From: Ochotona curzoniae
Taxonomy: Eukaryota > Chordata > Mammalia > Lagomorpha > Ochotonidae
Direction: 5' to 3'
DNA: 64,000 nucleotides
Assembly (NCBI RefSeq): GCF_017591425.1
Contig: NW_024467119.1
Coordinates: 80,096,894 to 80,160,893 of the forward strand
The translations under genes were made by a program, and so were the position numbers. Under the pieces are notes generated by a model that ran no database searches, had not been told where the DNA came from, and worked only from the letters and a program-made list of their open reading frames with translations. Within the stretch, counting starts at the first letter, position 1; each line of letters begins with the position of its first letter. Below are positions 12,450 through 21,829 of the stretch, piece after piece.

Positions 12450-13912
12450 TATGTGAAAGTGATGCTCAAACAACAAAGCCTGGGAAGAGACCAGGACCTG
12501 GGAGACAATGGGTGGCTGTAACACTCCATTCCCCTGGATTCAGTGCAGTGGTCAGTGTATGGTCAATTCAGGATTTGCTTTTAGGAACTTTCTGGAATTT
12601 TCTGATGTGTGACTGGTTGATTCCATGAATGCAGGCTGTTGGGGTTTGGTGGGACACTACACACATTTTAAGTTGGAATTACAAGTCTGTTCTAGGTCAA
12701 ATTCTTTTAAACATAGCAAGTCTTTAAAAGAAAAATTCAGATTCCTTAACACAAAATATTAGTGTAAAAACTTACTAAAAATTTTGGAGCGGTTGTACTT
12801 GGATATGTTTGGGGCCAAGTGTGACTGTCTACATAATCATCAAGAGGACAGCAACTTTGCTGGCCATGGCAGATATGGACACATCAGAAACCATCATGGT
12901 ACATCCTTTGGGAAGTTCCTCCTTGCTGGCTCGATTGTCCTCTACAAAGCTGGCAGTATTCTTGTCTGTGACCCTGATGGGTACAATGAACCCAATTGTG
13001 TTGCCATAATAGAATGGGATCTGAACAATGCATGGCCATGTGGTTCATGCCCCAGGGCCTGAGTCATATCATGACTCATTGTGCTGCAGCTATGAGGAAG
13101 TTGACAACACATGCCAGTCTGTTGTGCCACCTGCAAAGATTTACCAGCAATCTGACTGGTGAAGAGATTTCAATAGATTTTTCCTAGTTTACTAGAGATT
13201 TTCTTACAGCAATGTAATTCTCATTAGATACACATCCCCCTCAACTTGGTGACTTCTAACTGGGAGTTGGTAGACTATACCAGATTTAAGATTCAGGAAG
13301 ACTGGTCTTCACCATCAGATTCTTTCTGGAATCATGAGTGGGTTGTGATTAGGTTTCTCATTCTAGAAGGAATTTGTGGGACAGGAGAACGAAAACAAGG
13401 GTTTCGCGTGTATTTGAACACCTGTGCCACCCTGGGGCATGCAATTAAGACCTCCAGGAGGTATTGCTATGGACACAGTTAGTGGCATGGGCTTTGGGGT
13501 GACAGACTTGGGTTCAGATGTGGGATGGCAATGGCCAAATGCGATGGTGTGCACAGCCCATGATTAAAGAAAGTTTCCCGGAAAGAGCCAGAGAACAATA
13601 GCTGGGATGACCATGTCAATTCCTTATATCAATGCTGCACTCACCAATTTAAGATCTGCTTTCATAGACTGCATTAGCCAACGTATTCTCACAGTGGTAA
13701 AAGGAAGCCCAAACAACTAACTGTCCAAGATCACACAATCAGCCAATGACAGAGCCAGGGGGAAGAGCGGGGTCTTTTTTGTCTTGTCCCACTGCCACTG
13801 ACCTATAAGGCTCTTCTGTGGAGGAATAATTAAGCTGTCAATCTGATAATAACAATCAAGACTTTGGTTTGGAAAAGATGAAGAAATCAACTTCACTTTA
13901 AGAAAAGCAATG
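12450..13912. other. Intergenic DNA with unassigned short frames
   Basis: A 92-codon + frame at 12784-13062 and a 78-codon + frame at 13246-13482 are present, with overlapping frames of similar length. I cannot match them to a family, and no poly-A tail or TSD marks a processed pseudogene. Nothing else was recognised. Confidence 0.3.
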
Positions 13913-14123
13913 GCAGGGGCTGGGCCAGGCTGAATCCAGGAGGCAAGAGCTTATTTCTGGTTTCCCATATGGATGCGGGAGCTCAAGCACTTGGGCTATC
14001 TTTTGCTGCTTTTCTAGGCCATTGGATCAGAAATGGAGCAGCCTAGACTTCAACCAGTGCCAATATGGGATGTGGGCATTGCAGGCAGTGGCTTTACCGG
14101 TTATGCCACAGCACACTGGCCCC
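13913..14123 (-). repeat. Partial CSINE, reverse orientation
   Basis: Head-proximal half only, from ggctgggccaggctgaatcc to ccacagcacactggcccc. The tail half with its A-rich end is missing. Confidence 0.75.
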
Positions 14124-14383
14124 AGACTTTCTACTCTGGGTTAATTTAATGTTGATGTTTTTAATCCAAGAGATGTTAGCCAAGAAGCCTGACACAGATG
14201 TGGGTTAACTGTTTGGGCTGACAAATGAAGCAGTTGACTTTGGAAGGTTGTGGTTCATCTTTCAGGTTTGCGCAAGTGTGTGGAAGAGGGAAGCACAGCT
14301 CTTCACTTGGGATGAAAAGAAGCAGAAGAAGGCTTCAATCCCAGGTTCCTTGTGAAAACACTAGTGTGAAGAGAGCGGAAATA

Positions 14384-14658
14384 GGGGCTGGTGCCGTGGC
14401 AAAGTAGCTCAGGCCTCTGTCTGTGGTGCTTCTGATTCAGCTCCCTGCTAATATTCCTGGGAAAGCAGTGGAAGATGGCCCAAGTCCTTCAGCTCCTACA
14501 CCTACATGGGAAATCTGGAAGAAGCACAGCTCTGGCTCCTGCAGCCATTTAGGGAATGAACCAGCAGATGGAGGATCTCTCTTGTCTTACCTTCTCTCTC
14601 TGTGAATCTGCCTTTCAAATAAAAATAACTAAATCTTAAAAAAAAAAAAAAAAAAAAG
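14384..14658 (+). repeat. CSINE, forward orientation, 5' deletion
   Basis: Starts aggggctggtgccgtggcaa, has lost part of the tRNA-like region, and ends with aaataaaaataactaaatct and an A run at 14638-14657. Confidence 0.8.
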
Positions 14659-14663
14659 GAGGG

Positions 14664-14997
14664 CTCTGGCATGGTAGCCTAGTGGTTAAAGCCCTCGCTT
14701 TACATGTGCCAGGATTCTACATGGGCACCGGTTCTAATCCTGGCAGCCCCACTTCCCATCCAGCCTCCTGCTTGTGACCTGGAAAGCAGCTGACGATGGC
14801 CCAATGCCTTGAGATCCTGCACCCACATGGGAGACCCCAAAGAGGCTCTTTGCTCCTGGCTTTGAATTGGCTCAGCTCCAGCCGTTGTGGCCGATGATTC
14901 ACTTGGTGACTGAATCATTGGACGGAAGCTCTTTCTTTCTGTCTTACCTCCTCTCGGTATATCTACCTTTTCCATAACAGTAATTAAAAAAAAGTAA
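14664..14997 (+). repeat. CSINE, forward orientation
   Basis: Head ggctctggcatggtagccta, B-box-like ggttctaatcc, tail taattaaaaaaaagtaaag. It landed directly behind the A tail of the preceding SINE, giving a tandem pair. Confidence 0.85.
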
Positions 14998-14999
14998 AG

Positions 15000-15858
15000 G
15001 AGAGAAAGAAAGCTAAAGTAACTTAAAAGTGGGATTTGCAGATCAGTTGCTGGAAGTGGAACTGGAGGGCTGTGTACTTCAGGAAGATGGAGAAGGGGAT
15101 GGCTGAGGGCTCAGGGACATATCAGGCCACAGAGACCTTTAACAGCAACAGGGATTAGCTGTGGAAATTTCCTCCATGACAGACCTTTAAGGAGATGCTT
15201 GCTTTCACATGAACTACAGCAATTCATGGCTCAAACTGCCAAGATCTGCTCAATAGCTCATCAGTAAATAGCTCTCCAATAAAATCACCAAGATACCTGG
15301 AACTTAATGAACTGGATGGTTGAAGAAAAAATAAGGCATTCAGTTCATAGCATGCCATGGCAACTCCTGTGTACCCAGAGCTGGCTACAAAAGCCTCCAA
15401 GTTCTGGAAAACATTGATTGTTCTTACCAGGCTTGATCTTGGTCTATGTATACTCAGTTTTTACCTGACATATAACAACTGGCTAGAAAGCCTGGAAGAC
15501 CCAAGAAGAAAGCCACAGAAATAACACAATCCAAGCCAGCGTTACCCAGGCACTGGGCTGATGAGATGTTAGCATTATAACCTCTGATTGAACTCAACAA
15601 AAGATAGTTCCATTTGCACATATGTGTTAGGACCAGATGCTTTCATTGTCTTTGAGAATAAACAGGAAAACAACACGGTCTCTGGTGAATAACTCCATTG
15701 TGCTTTCAGCAACTGAAGACTTGGGAAGCTGAAAATAACACAGCATCTGCCCCTGGGAGCCCTTGTCTTTTCCTAGGAGCAACATGTCAAGGTTTTAGAT
15801 GTTCTGGCTAGACAGCTAGCTACGGGAGTGGCTGCTGGTCTCACACCCACGGCCAGTA
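15000..15858. other. Intergenic DNA, nothing recognised
   Basis: A/T-balanced unique-looking sequence without long frames. I see no gene and no repeat I can name. Confidence 0.35.
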
Positions 15859-15859
15859 G

Positions 15860-16180
15860 TGTAGGACGTGCAGCTGTTGGTGCCATTCTGGAGACTGGCA
15901 GCTTGTAAAGTGCAGGAGCCGATTTCTCACGATTCTGGAGCCTGGAGAGGGAAAAGCAGTGGCGGCTTCAGTGGTTGGTGAGGAACGGGCTCCTAGTTCC
16001 TAGACAATGGCCTTCTTCCTGTATCCTCCCATGGTGGCAGGCCAGACAGGCAGCTCCGAGGTCTGTTTTCAGAGGGCTAATCTCATTCACAAGGACTAAT
16101 CCCTCATGACCCAATGCCCCGCCTCCCATGAGTACCATCATATGGGGTGATGGGAGTTCCACATTGAGATGGGGTGTGGG
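15860..16180 (-). mobile_element. MLT1-type (ERVL-MaLR) solitary LTR remnant
   Basis: Read on the - strand, the order catgagggattagtccttgt, tctgaaaacagacctcgga, ccaccatgggaggatacagg and tccagaatcgtgagaaatc follows mammalian MaLR LTRs. An old non-coding solitary LTR. The exact subfamily was not determined. Confidence 0.55.
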
Positions 16181-16496
16181 GTGGGAGGAGAAACTGTCAG
16201 CCAGTAGCAGCATTCCGCAGCACCTCTGCCAGCTGGAGAAGACAACAGAAATGAGAAGAGACCTGAGCCTCACCCTAACAATTCTCCACATGCAGGCTCT
16301 GAGTTGCAAATATTCTTGTTTTCCCAAAGAAGCCTTCTCTTGAATGCAATGCTGTGCTGTCAGAACTTGGTTCCATGTAGGTCTAGCAGTTTCCTGTTCT
16401 TCTTCAAAAACAGCACTGAGCAGCAGTTTTCAAAACTGGCAGATGAAATCGACCCAGAATAGACTGGGTGCCATGAGATCTGCAGATGACCGACTC

Positions 16497-16590
16497 TCTT
16501 TCTTTCTTTCTTTCTCTTTCTTTCTTTCTTTTTCTTTCTTTCTCTTTCTTTCTTCCTTTTCTTTCTTTCTTCCTTTCTCCTTTCCTTTTT
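16497..16590 (+). repeat. (TTTC)n / pyrimidine microsatellite
   Basis: About 90 bases of almost pure T/C, mostly ctttctttcttt units with occasional extra T. It abuts the tail side of a reverse-orientation SINE, so it probably grew from the SINE's poly-A end. Confidence 0.9.
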
Positions 16591-16911
16591 TAAAGATTTA
16601 TTTGTTTATTGGAAAGTCACATATACAGAGAGGAGAGACAGAGAGGAAGATCTTCCGTCCGATGATTCATTCCCCAAGTGAGTGCAACAGCCGATGCTAT
16701 GCCGATCCGAAGCCAGGAGCCAGGAACTTCTTCCGGGTCTCCCACGTGGGTGCAGGGTCCCAAAGCTTTCGGCTGTCCTCGACTGCTTTCCCGGGCCACA
16801 GGCAGGGAGCTGGAAGGGAAGTGGAGCTGCCGGGATTAGAACTGGCGCCCATATGGGATCCTGGGTGCTTCAAGGTGAGGACTTTAGCCGCTAGGCCACG
16901 CCACCAGGCCC
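16591..16911 (-). mobile_element. CSINE, reverse orientation, intermediate subfamily
   Basis: Runs from taaagatttatttgtttatt to acgccaccaggccc. It carries cgatgctatgccgatccgaa, a variant of the word in the youngest copies. It adjoins the pyrimidine microsatellite on its tail side. Confidence 0.9.
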
Positions 16912-16919
16912 ATGACTGA

Positions 16920-18057
16920 CTTTCTTTACGTGCTTCCTGATGGATGTGTTTAACTTACAAAATATGTGAAAAGGCACAGGGTGTGTTCCTCTCTCCCCTT
17001 ATTTCCTTTAGAAGTACAGGAATTAGATGGTCAAAGTAAGACTCTTTGGTTAGGTGTCGCTAAACCATCTCTCTCTGAGGTTCACGCAGCACCAGCACCA
17101 TCCACCTGTGCCCCTCTCAGAAAACATTCTGGCCACCAGGCAACACGTGAGCCTGTATCCTGAGCCTTCCCTTTCTTTCTAAACACGTTTTCATAGTCTG
17201 TTCATTTTCTAACTGACTTTGTGGGGGTGGCGGGTAGGAGGATGTGGGTGGTGGTGAGTAGAGAGTTGTAGAGGGTCTAATAGCAAGCGGAAGACTAGAT
17301 AGAAATGTGGAAACTTGTCAGCTCTTAGCTGGTGGCTCTGGCAAATTCTCTGACCACTTGAACAGAAGGGGTGATAATATGGGAACTATTATTCATGCAT
17401 TTTTGGGTGAGATTCAGGTGAAAAAAATATATACATACATGATCTGCCAGAGGGGAGCGGAGTTGTCTTCGAATCTTCCTCCTGAAGCGGCACAAACCAG
17501 AGGTTTCTCTCAGCTCACCAGGGGGGCTGAACGCCAATTGCCACACCTGCAGCCCAGAGGCACTTCTGTTCCCGGGCTCGTTTTCTCTCGTTCTCCCTCC
17601 GAAAGTCATTTACCACCCTTCTCAAATTGCTTGTAGCTGCCCGCTTCCGCCTCCGTCCTCCACTAGGAAATTAAGCCCCAAGACGCGGGTCGTCTTTGAA
17701 TCGGTCGCTTTGTGCCTGGGGTCGCCTGGGCAAACACAGTCGCTCTGATAATCTGTAGGCTTTTCCTCCATAGATCTGTCATCAGTGTGTTTGCAGCAAA
17801 GTCAATGACCAGCCCCTGCGAGGGAACGCCTGAATGAGTCGAAAGAACTGGGGATGTGAAACAACGTAGGAGAAAGAACCCCCGGTTAGGGCAGCATTCT
17901 GGTTTCAGCTCTGGTCCGTCCTCCGGGCTCTGCGTGAAAGAGAAGCAGGAGACCTGCTGGGCTCCGGATCTCAATTTGTGAAGATCAAGTGCAATTACTC
18001 CAGCGATGTAAGAGCGTTTCTTTTCATCTCCTTGACTTCAGCTGATGTGTGACAGTT
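16920..18057. other. Region upstream of the TLR2 CpG island, moderately CpG-rich at 17.45-17.97 kb
   Basis: No gene or repeat recognised. The stretch 17450-17970 has noticeably more CpG than its surroundings and contains no SINE, which would fit an upstream regulatory region. This is inference only. Confidence 0.3.
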
Positions 18058-18073
18058 AACAAAGCCTGTTGGA

Positions 18074-18429
18074 GGGCCCGGCGCGGTGGCGCAAGTGGTT
18101 AAGTCCTCGCCTTGCACGCCCGGGATCCCATATGGGCGCCGGTTCTAATTCCGGCAGCCTCGCTTCCCTTCCAGCTCCCTGCCTGTGGCCCGGGAAAGCA
18201 GTCGAGGACGGCCCAAAGCTTTGGGAACCTGCACCCGCGTGGGAGACCCGGAAGAGGCTCCTGGCTTCGGATCGGCATAGTATCGGCCCGTTGCGCTCAC
18301 TTGGGGAGTGAATCATCGGACGGAAGATCTTCCTCTCTGTCTCTCCTCTCTGTATATCCGCCTTTCCAATAAAAAATAATAAAAATAAATCTTTAAAAAA
18401 AAAAAACAAAAAAAAAAACAAAAAACAAA
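18074..18429 (+). mobile_element. Young CSINE upstream of the TLR2 CpG island
   Basis: Full-length gggcccggcgcggtggcgca copy with an A-rich tail extended by caaaaa units. A TSD of aacaaagcctgttgga lies at 18058-18073 and 18430-18445. It inserted about 340 bases upstream of the first NF-kB word. Confidence 0.95.
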
Positions 18430-18768
18430 AACAAAGCCTGTTGGAGCCCTGTGGTGCACCCAGGCTACGATAGTATGGGACATGTAAGGGTGGGATTGTG
18501 GGGCTGTTGATCTTTTCTCAGGCAAAGTCTTGCTGTATTGCTCTGGACAGTGGTGGGTGAAAGTTACTTCCAGTCTCAAATTTGGGGGGATGGAGATAAA
18601 TCCTGGATAAACCAGGGGCACGCGTGAGAGAAGCTCAATCCTAAAACTTGGATGGGAGCTTCCAAGCATGGAAAAAACTCTGGAGTGGAAATGAGGACTG
18701 GCAGGTGATGTATGAGGCTCTGAATGACCCAAAGCCGTTTTGGGCACTGAACCCCACTACATTGCCCT

Positions 18769-18778
18769 GGGAAATCCC
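18769..18778. promoter_or_regulatory. NF-kB consensus site at the upstream edge of the CpG island
   Basis: GGGAAATCCC fits the kB consensus GGGRNNYYCC exactly. It lies just before CpG density rises, where a TLR2 promoter would be expected. TLR2 is known to be NF-kB-inducible in mouse; use of this particular site is inferred. Confidence 0.5.
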
Positions 18779-18789
18779 ACACGGGGCCT

Positions 18790-19560
18790 CTCCTATTTCG
18801 GTTCTCTTTTCCTTGCCGGCACGCCCCCACCAAGCACGCAGCACCCTCCTCCGCCCCGGCTTGGCACCGGGCAGGGGTCAAAGCACCTCCGGGGGCGGGG
18901 TCACCTATCATCTGACGAGCCCTCCCGCAGGGGCGGCTCCGGGGAGGGCTGGGTCAGCGGCACCGGGGCGCGTGGGCGGAGGCCGGGCACCACGGCGCGC
19001 ACCCCGGGGACCCAGAGCGCCAGAAGGAGAGGGCTCCGCCGCGCGGAGCACCCCGCTTCGCTGCGAGCCCTGAGCCAGGGAGGGCCGGCCCCCAGGCTGC
19101 AGCTGTTCTGCGCAGTCCCCAGGTACGTCGTGGGGACCGGCGCGCGCGCCGCCGGGCTCTGCATCCCGGTTCCCGGGCCGGGTCACGCACTCGGCGGCGG
19201 GGGCAACCGCAACCGGGCGCCTGCTTTCCTCACGTAGCCGCGGGGCGACGGGGACGGCCGAATTCAAGACCCGGTCCGGCTGGGGTCAGCCCTCCGGGAA
19301 AGGAAGCGGCGCGGCAGAGATGCTCGCCCACTCAGCCCGGGGACAGAGCCTTCGCGGCCCGATTTCCACGAGCGTAGTGGGGCCACGAGTCCCCGCTGGG
19401 ATCCCGGGGGTGGAATGGTCGCTTTGGGCGCTTCTGCCGAGCCCACCGGGTGGCCCTGCGGCCCGAGCAGGGGCGGTTAGTTCCTCCCCAGCGGGAAAGC
19501 TTCCAGACTCCGGGTCTGATTTCTTTCCTCGGAACGTTGCCTGGGTCCCCGCCTAGGGCA
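18790..19560 (+). promoter_or_regulatory. TLR2: CpG island, probable TLR2 promoter and first exon
   Basis: Dense CpG and G+C-rich sequence, unlike all other parts of the window, with GC-box words gggggcgggg (about 18891) and ggggcgg (about 18929) and no obvious TATA box. It is about 2.7 kb before the TLR2 coding exon on the same strand, and no other gene is nearby. Open frames inside it on both strands are composition artefacts. Confidence 0.75.
19117..19128 (+). other. TLR2: Candidate 5' splice donor of TLR2 exon 1
   Basis: The word cccaggtacgtc (CAG then GTACGT) is a strong U2-type donor inside the CpG island, with the exon ending at 19122. It could join to the leader exon near 21.4 kb or straight to 21813. 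The transcription start is not visible from sequence. Confidence 0.4.
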
Positions 19561-19608
19561 TTTTTGAGAGCATGTCAGCACAGTCCAGCTCTTGAAATCG
19601 GACTGCTT

Positions 19609-19618
19609 GGAAATCCCC
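19609..19618. promoter_or_regulatory. Second NF-kB consensus site, downstream edge of the CpG island
   Basis: ggaaatcccc is the reverse complement of GGGGATTTCC, an exact GGGRNNYYCC match. It lies 840 bases downstream of the first, just beyond the island, in the presumed first intron of TLR2. Confidence 0.45.
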
Positions 19619-19744
19619 CTTGTGTAACTTCTGCGCGTCCGCAAATGAGAATGTGGTGTTTAGTGCTTAGGTGCAGGTCAGGGAAGTGTTTTTCCTTTTT
19701 CAAAGAGAAAGTGTTCCGGTTGTAAACAACTCAGGCCTCTGAGA

Positions 19745-19985
19745 TTTTTTTTTTTTCTTCTTCTTCTTCTTCCTTTTTTAATTTGAGAGGCAGAGAAAAC
19801 AGCTTCTATGAGTTGCTTCATGCCCACAAGCTGGGCAATCCAGGGATTCCTGATGGATGGCAGGAAGCCAACTCCTTGAGCCGCCATCTGCTGCCTCCCA
19901 GCGTGTCTCTTGCCAGGAAACTGGGACCAAAAGCAGAGCCAACTGAAAGCCAGGCACCCTAAGACAGGGCTGTAGGTGTCTCAAC
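19745..19985 (-). repeat. Old CSINE remnant
   Basis: Starts in a cttcttctt tract and retains gaggcagagaaaacag, ccgccatctgctgcctccca and aaactgggaccaaaagcaga blocks. Degenerate. Confidence 0.5.
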
Positions 19986-19989
19986 CTTC

Positions 19990-20190
19990 GTTGATTTATT
20001 TACTTATTTATTTATTTTTGGTCATGAACCTGGAACTTCTTCTGGTCTCCCCCACCAAGCACTCGGGCCGTCCTGGTTGTCCTAGAGTGTCAGCACGTAG
20101 CTGGCTCAGAAAGGAAGTAGTGGAGACTTTAACCAGAGCCCCTATGGGATCAGGGTTGAGATGGACGGCTTAATGCTGTGTGACACGCGG
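19990..20190 (-). repeat. CSINE fragment, reverse orientation
   Basis: Tail-side atttatttacttatttattt, then cttctggtctcccccaccaa and tcagaaaggaagtagtggag. The internal sequencing-purine block is deleted. Confidence 0.6.
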
Positions 20191-20599
20191 ATCGCCCATC
20201 CTCTTTGAGAGCTGCCCCAGAGCACACCTCCGCAGATGGGACTTGGATCTCCCTCAGCCTTGACTAAAGATCAAAGGGAAGTTAGGGTGACCAGACTTGG
20301 GAGGAAATAAAACAAATACCATGACGATTGGAAAAATGACTTATTTGTTACTATGTTAGGTTTTTCCTATTCCAAGCAAAGAACATTTACATTTTTAAGC
20401 TTTTACAAAACTTTCCAATAGTTAACCAGTACCTTTTAGAAGCATTTAAGCTACTTTTTGGGGTATCTATTTTATTTATAATTAAGTTAATAGGAAACAT
20501 TAAGGCTGAAAGTCACCTGCCAATGTGAAAGAAGGCAGGGAGTGGGGACCTTTACTATAGCATGCTATGCCCCCTCGGAGATGGGGCATAGTGAGCAAC

Positions 20600-20621
20600 T
20601 CGGGGGGGGGGCGGGGGGAGG
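20600..20621 (+). repeat. G-run
   Basis: Two consecutive runs of ten and six G separated by one C, then agg. It may form a G-quadruplex and is also prone to assembly length error. Confidence 0.7.
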
Positions 20622-21387
20622 CCTGTGTTGTAGCAGCCCCAGTGGACTAGCACATGCGGGTTGCATTCAAAAAGGCAGAATGGAGACAAGCTAAGATGGG
20701 GCTTATGGCAATGGCACCAGCAGGGCACACTTTATGTCCAAATGCACCAAAAATTTTTTACAGTAATCATGGGCTTTTAAAAAAAATAGAACCAAGCATA
20801 TCTCATCAACGCAGGGAAACAAGGAAATTCCAGAATGGATATGCATGACCCACTTAAAAAGCAAAGCAGACAAGTGCAGCAGTAGACTGGTGTGGGCATC
20901 AGCATTTGACCCTAGGAGTAATTAAACGCCCTACCTAGACATGCTTAGGTTTTAATTCTTTGTTTTTCCTTATCTGGAGGGGGGCGCTATACATGATATA
21001 GCCTAGGCCTTGGGAATCTTTCAGAATCTTGGCCTGTGCAAAACTAGTTCCACCCATAAAGAGCTTCGCTCTTACAGCTAAATAGTTTAGATGGTGTTGG
21101 CAGGGTTAGTCACTTGAGCACATACAGGCGAAAGCCTGCAAAGGCAAGGGGTGAAGGAGGAGCATTGGATGCAGGGCGTGGAGGTGGGTGCACGGTTGTG
21201 GTGCAGGCAGCTGCGTTTCTCCCCGTTCGTCTGAACAGTCCAAGGCAATTTGAACACCTCTCTGCAGAAAGATAGAGTCTGTGGAGCAGAGTGTCTGCCA
21301 ACCCAGAAAGCTACCTTGTTCTGCCTGGGGTTCCAACACTCTTCCTGCTTGTTAGCTGTAGGTACCAGGCAGGGTTGGTACTGGGCA

Positions 21388-21466
21388 GGGACTTCACTCA
21401 GCCAGTAGTGTCTTTGGAGAGCTGGGAAGTGATTCTGCAAGATCGCCATGCATCGAAAGCGAAGAG
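21388..21466 (+). other. TLR2: Candidate non-coding leader exon of TLR2 with an in-frame ATG
   Basis: Bounded by an acceptor-like tactgggcag (ending 21387) and a strong donor, gaagag then gtaagc (exon end 21466). TLR2 in other mammals has short 5' leader exons before the single coding exon, so an exon here is plausible. It contains an ATG at 21448 with G at -3. Spliced to 21813, that ATG reads 12 codons without a stop into the normal TLR2 start, and an in-frame TGA lies upstream at 21430. The exon is predicted from splice signals only; the acceptor is the weaker side. Confidence 0.35.
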
Positions 21467-21829
21467 GTAAGCTTACCTACAAGAAGGGTTGTGTGCAGGA
21501 AGAGGTGATTGGTAATCCATATGGTTAAGTCTAGCTCATTCCTTATGCTGTGTGCTTCGTTTCTGCCTTGCCAGCTACTTGTTCTCCCCACCCATGTCTT
21601 AAGTTTCAGATAGTTGTGTTTTGAAATCACTTCATGCAAATCAAACATCCTTGTTGGCGTTGCTGGATGTGTCTGAGAGCTCATTTTTTTTTAATCCCCT
21701 TGCCTGTTAGTTTGGCGACATGTCTGTTAAAGCCCCTAACAGCACTGCTCAGGAATCAGGGTTAATCACGTTGTTAACCGCAGCTGCTTATCTGTACCTC
21801 TTTCACTTGTAGGTCGTATCATTTGGGCA

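Noticed and set aside
16344..16919. 191-codon + frame
   Set aside because: Runs through the TTTC microsatellite and a reverse SINE. Phe/Ser-rich, then SINE peptide seen many times elsewhere in the window.
1..18000. Possible 3' exons of TMEM131L, the expected upstream neighbour of TLR2
   Set aside because: No frame resembling its C-terminus was found on the + strand. In human the gap to TLR2 is larger than the 21 kb available here.
18740..19267. 165-, 141- and 119-codon frames on both strands in the CpG island
   Set aside because: G+C-rich composition suppresses stop codons in all frames. Proline/arginine/glycine-rich products without domains; the region is better explained as the TLR2 promoter.
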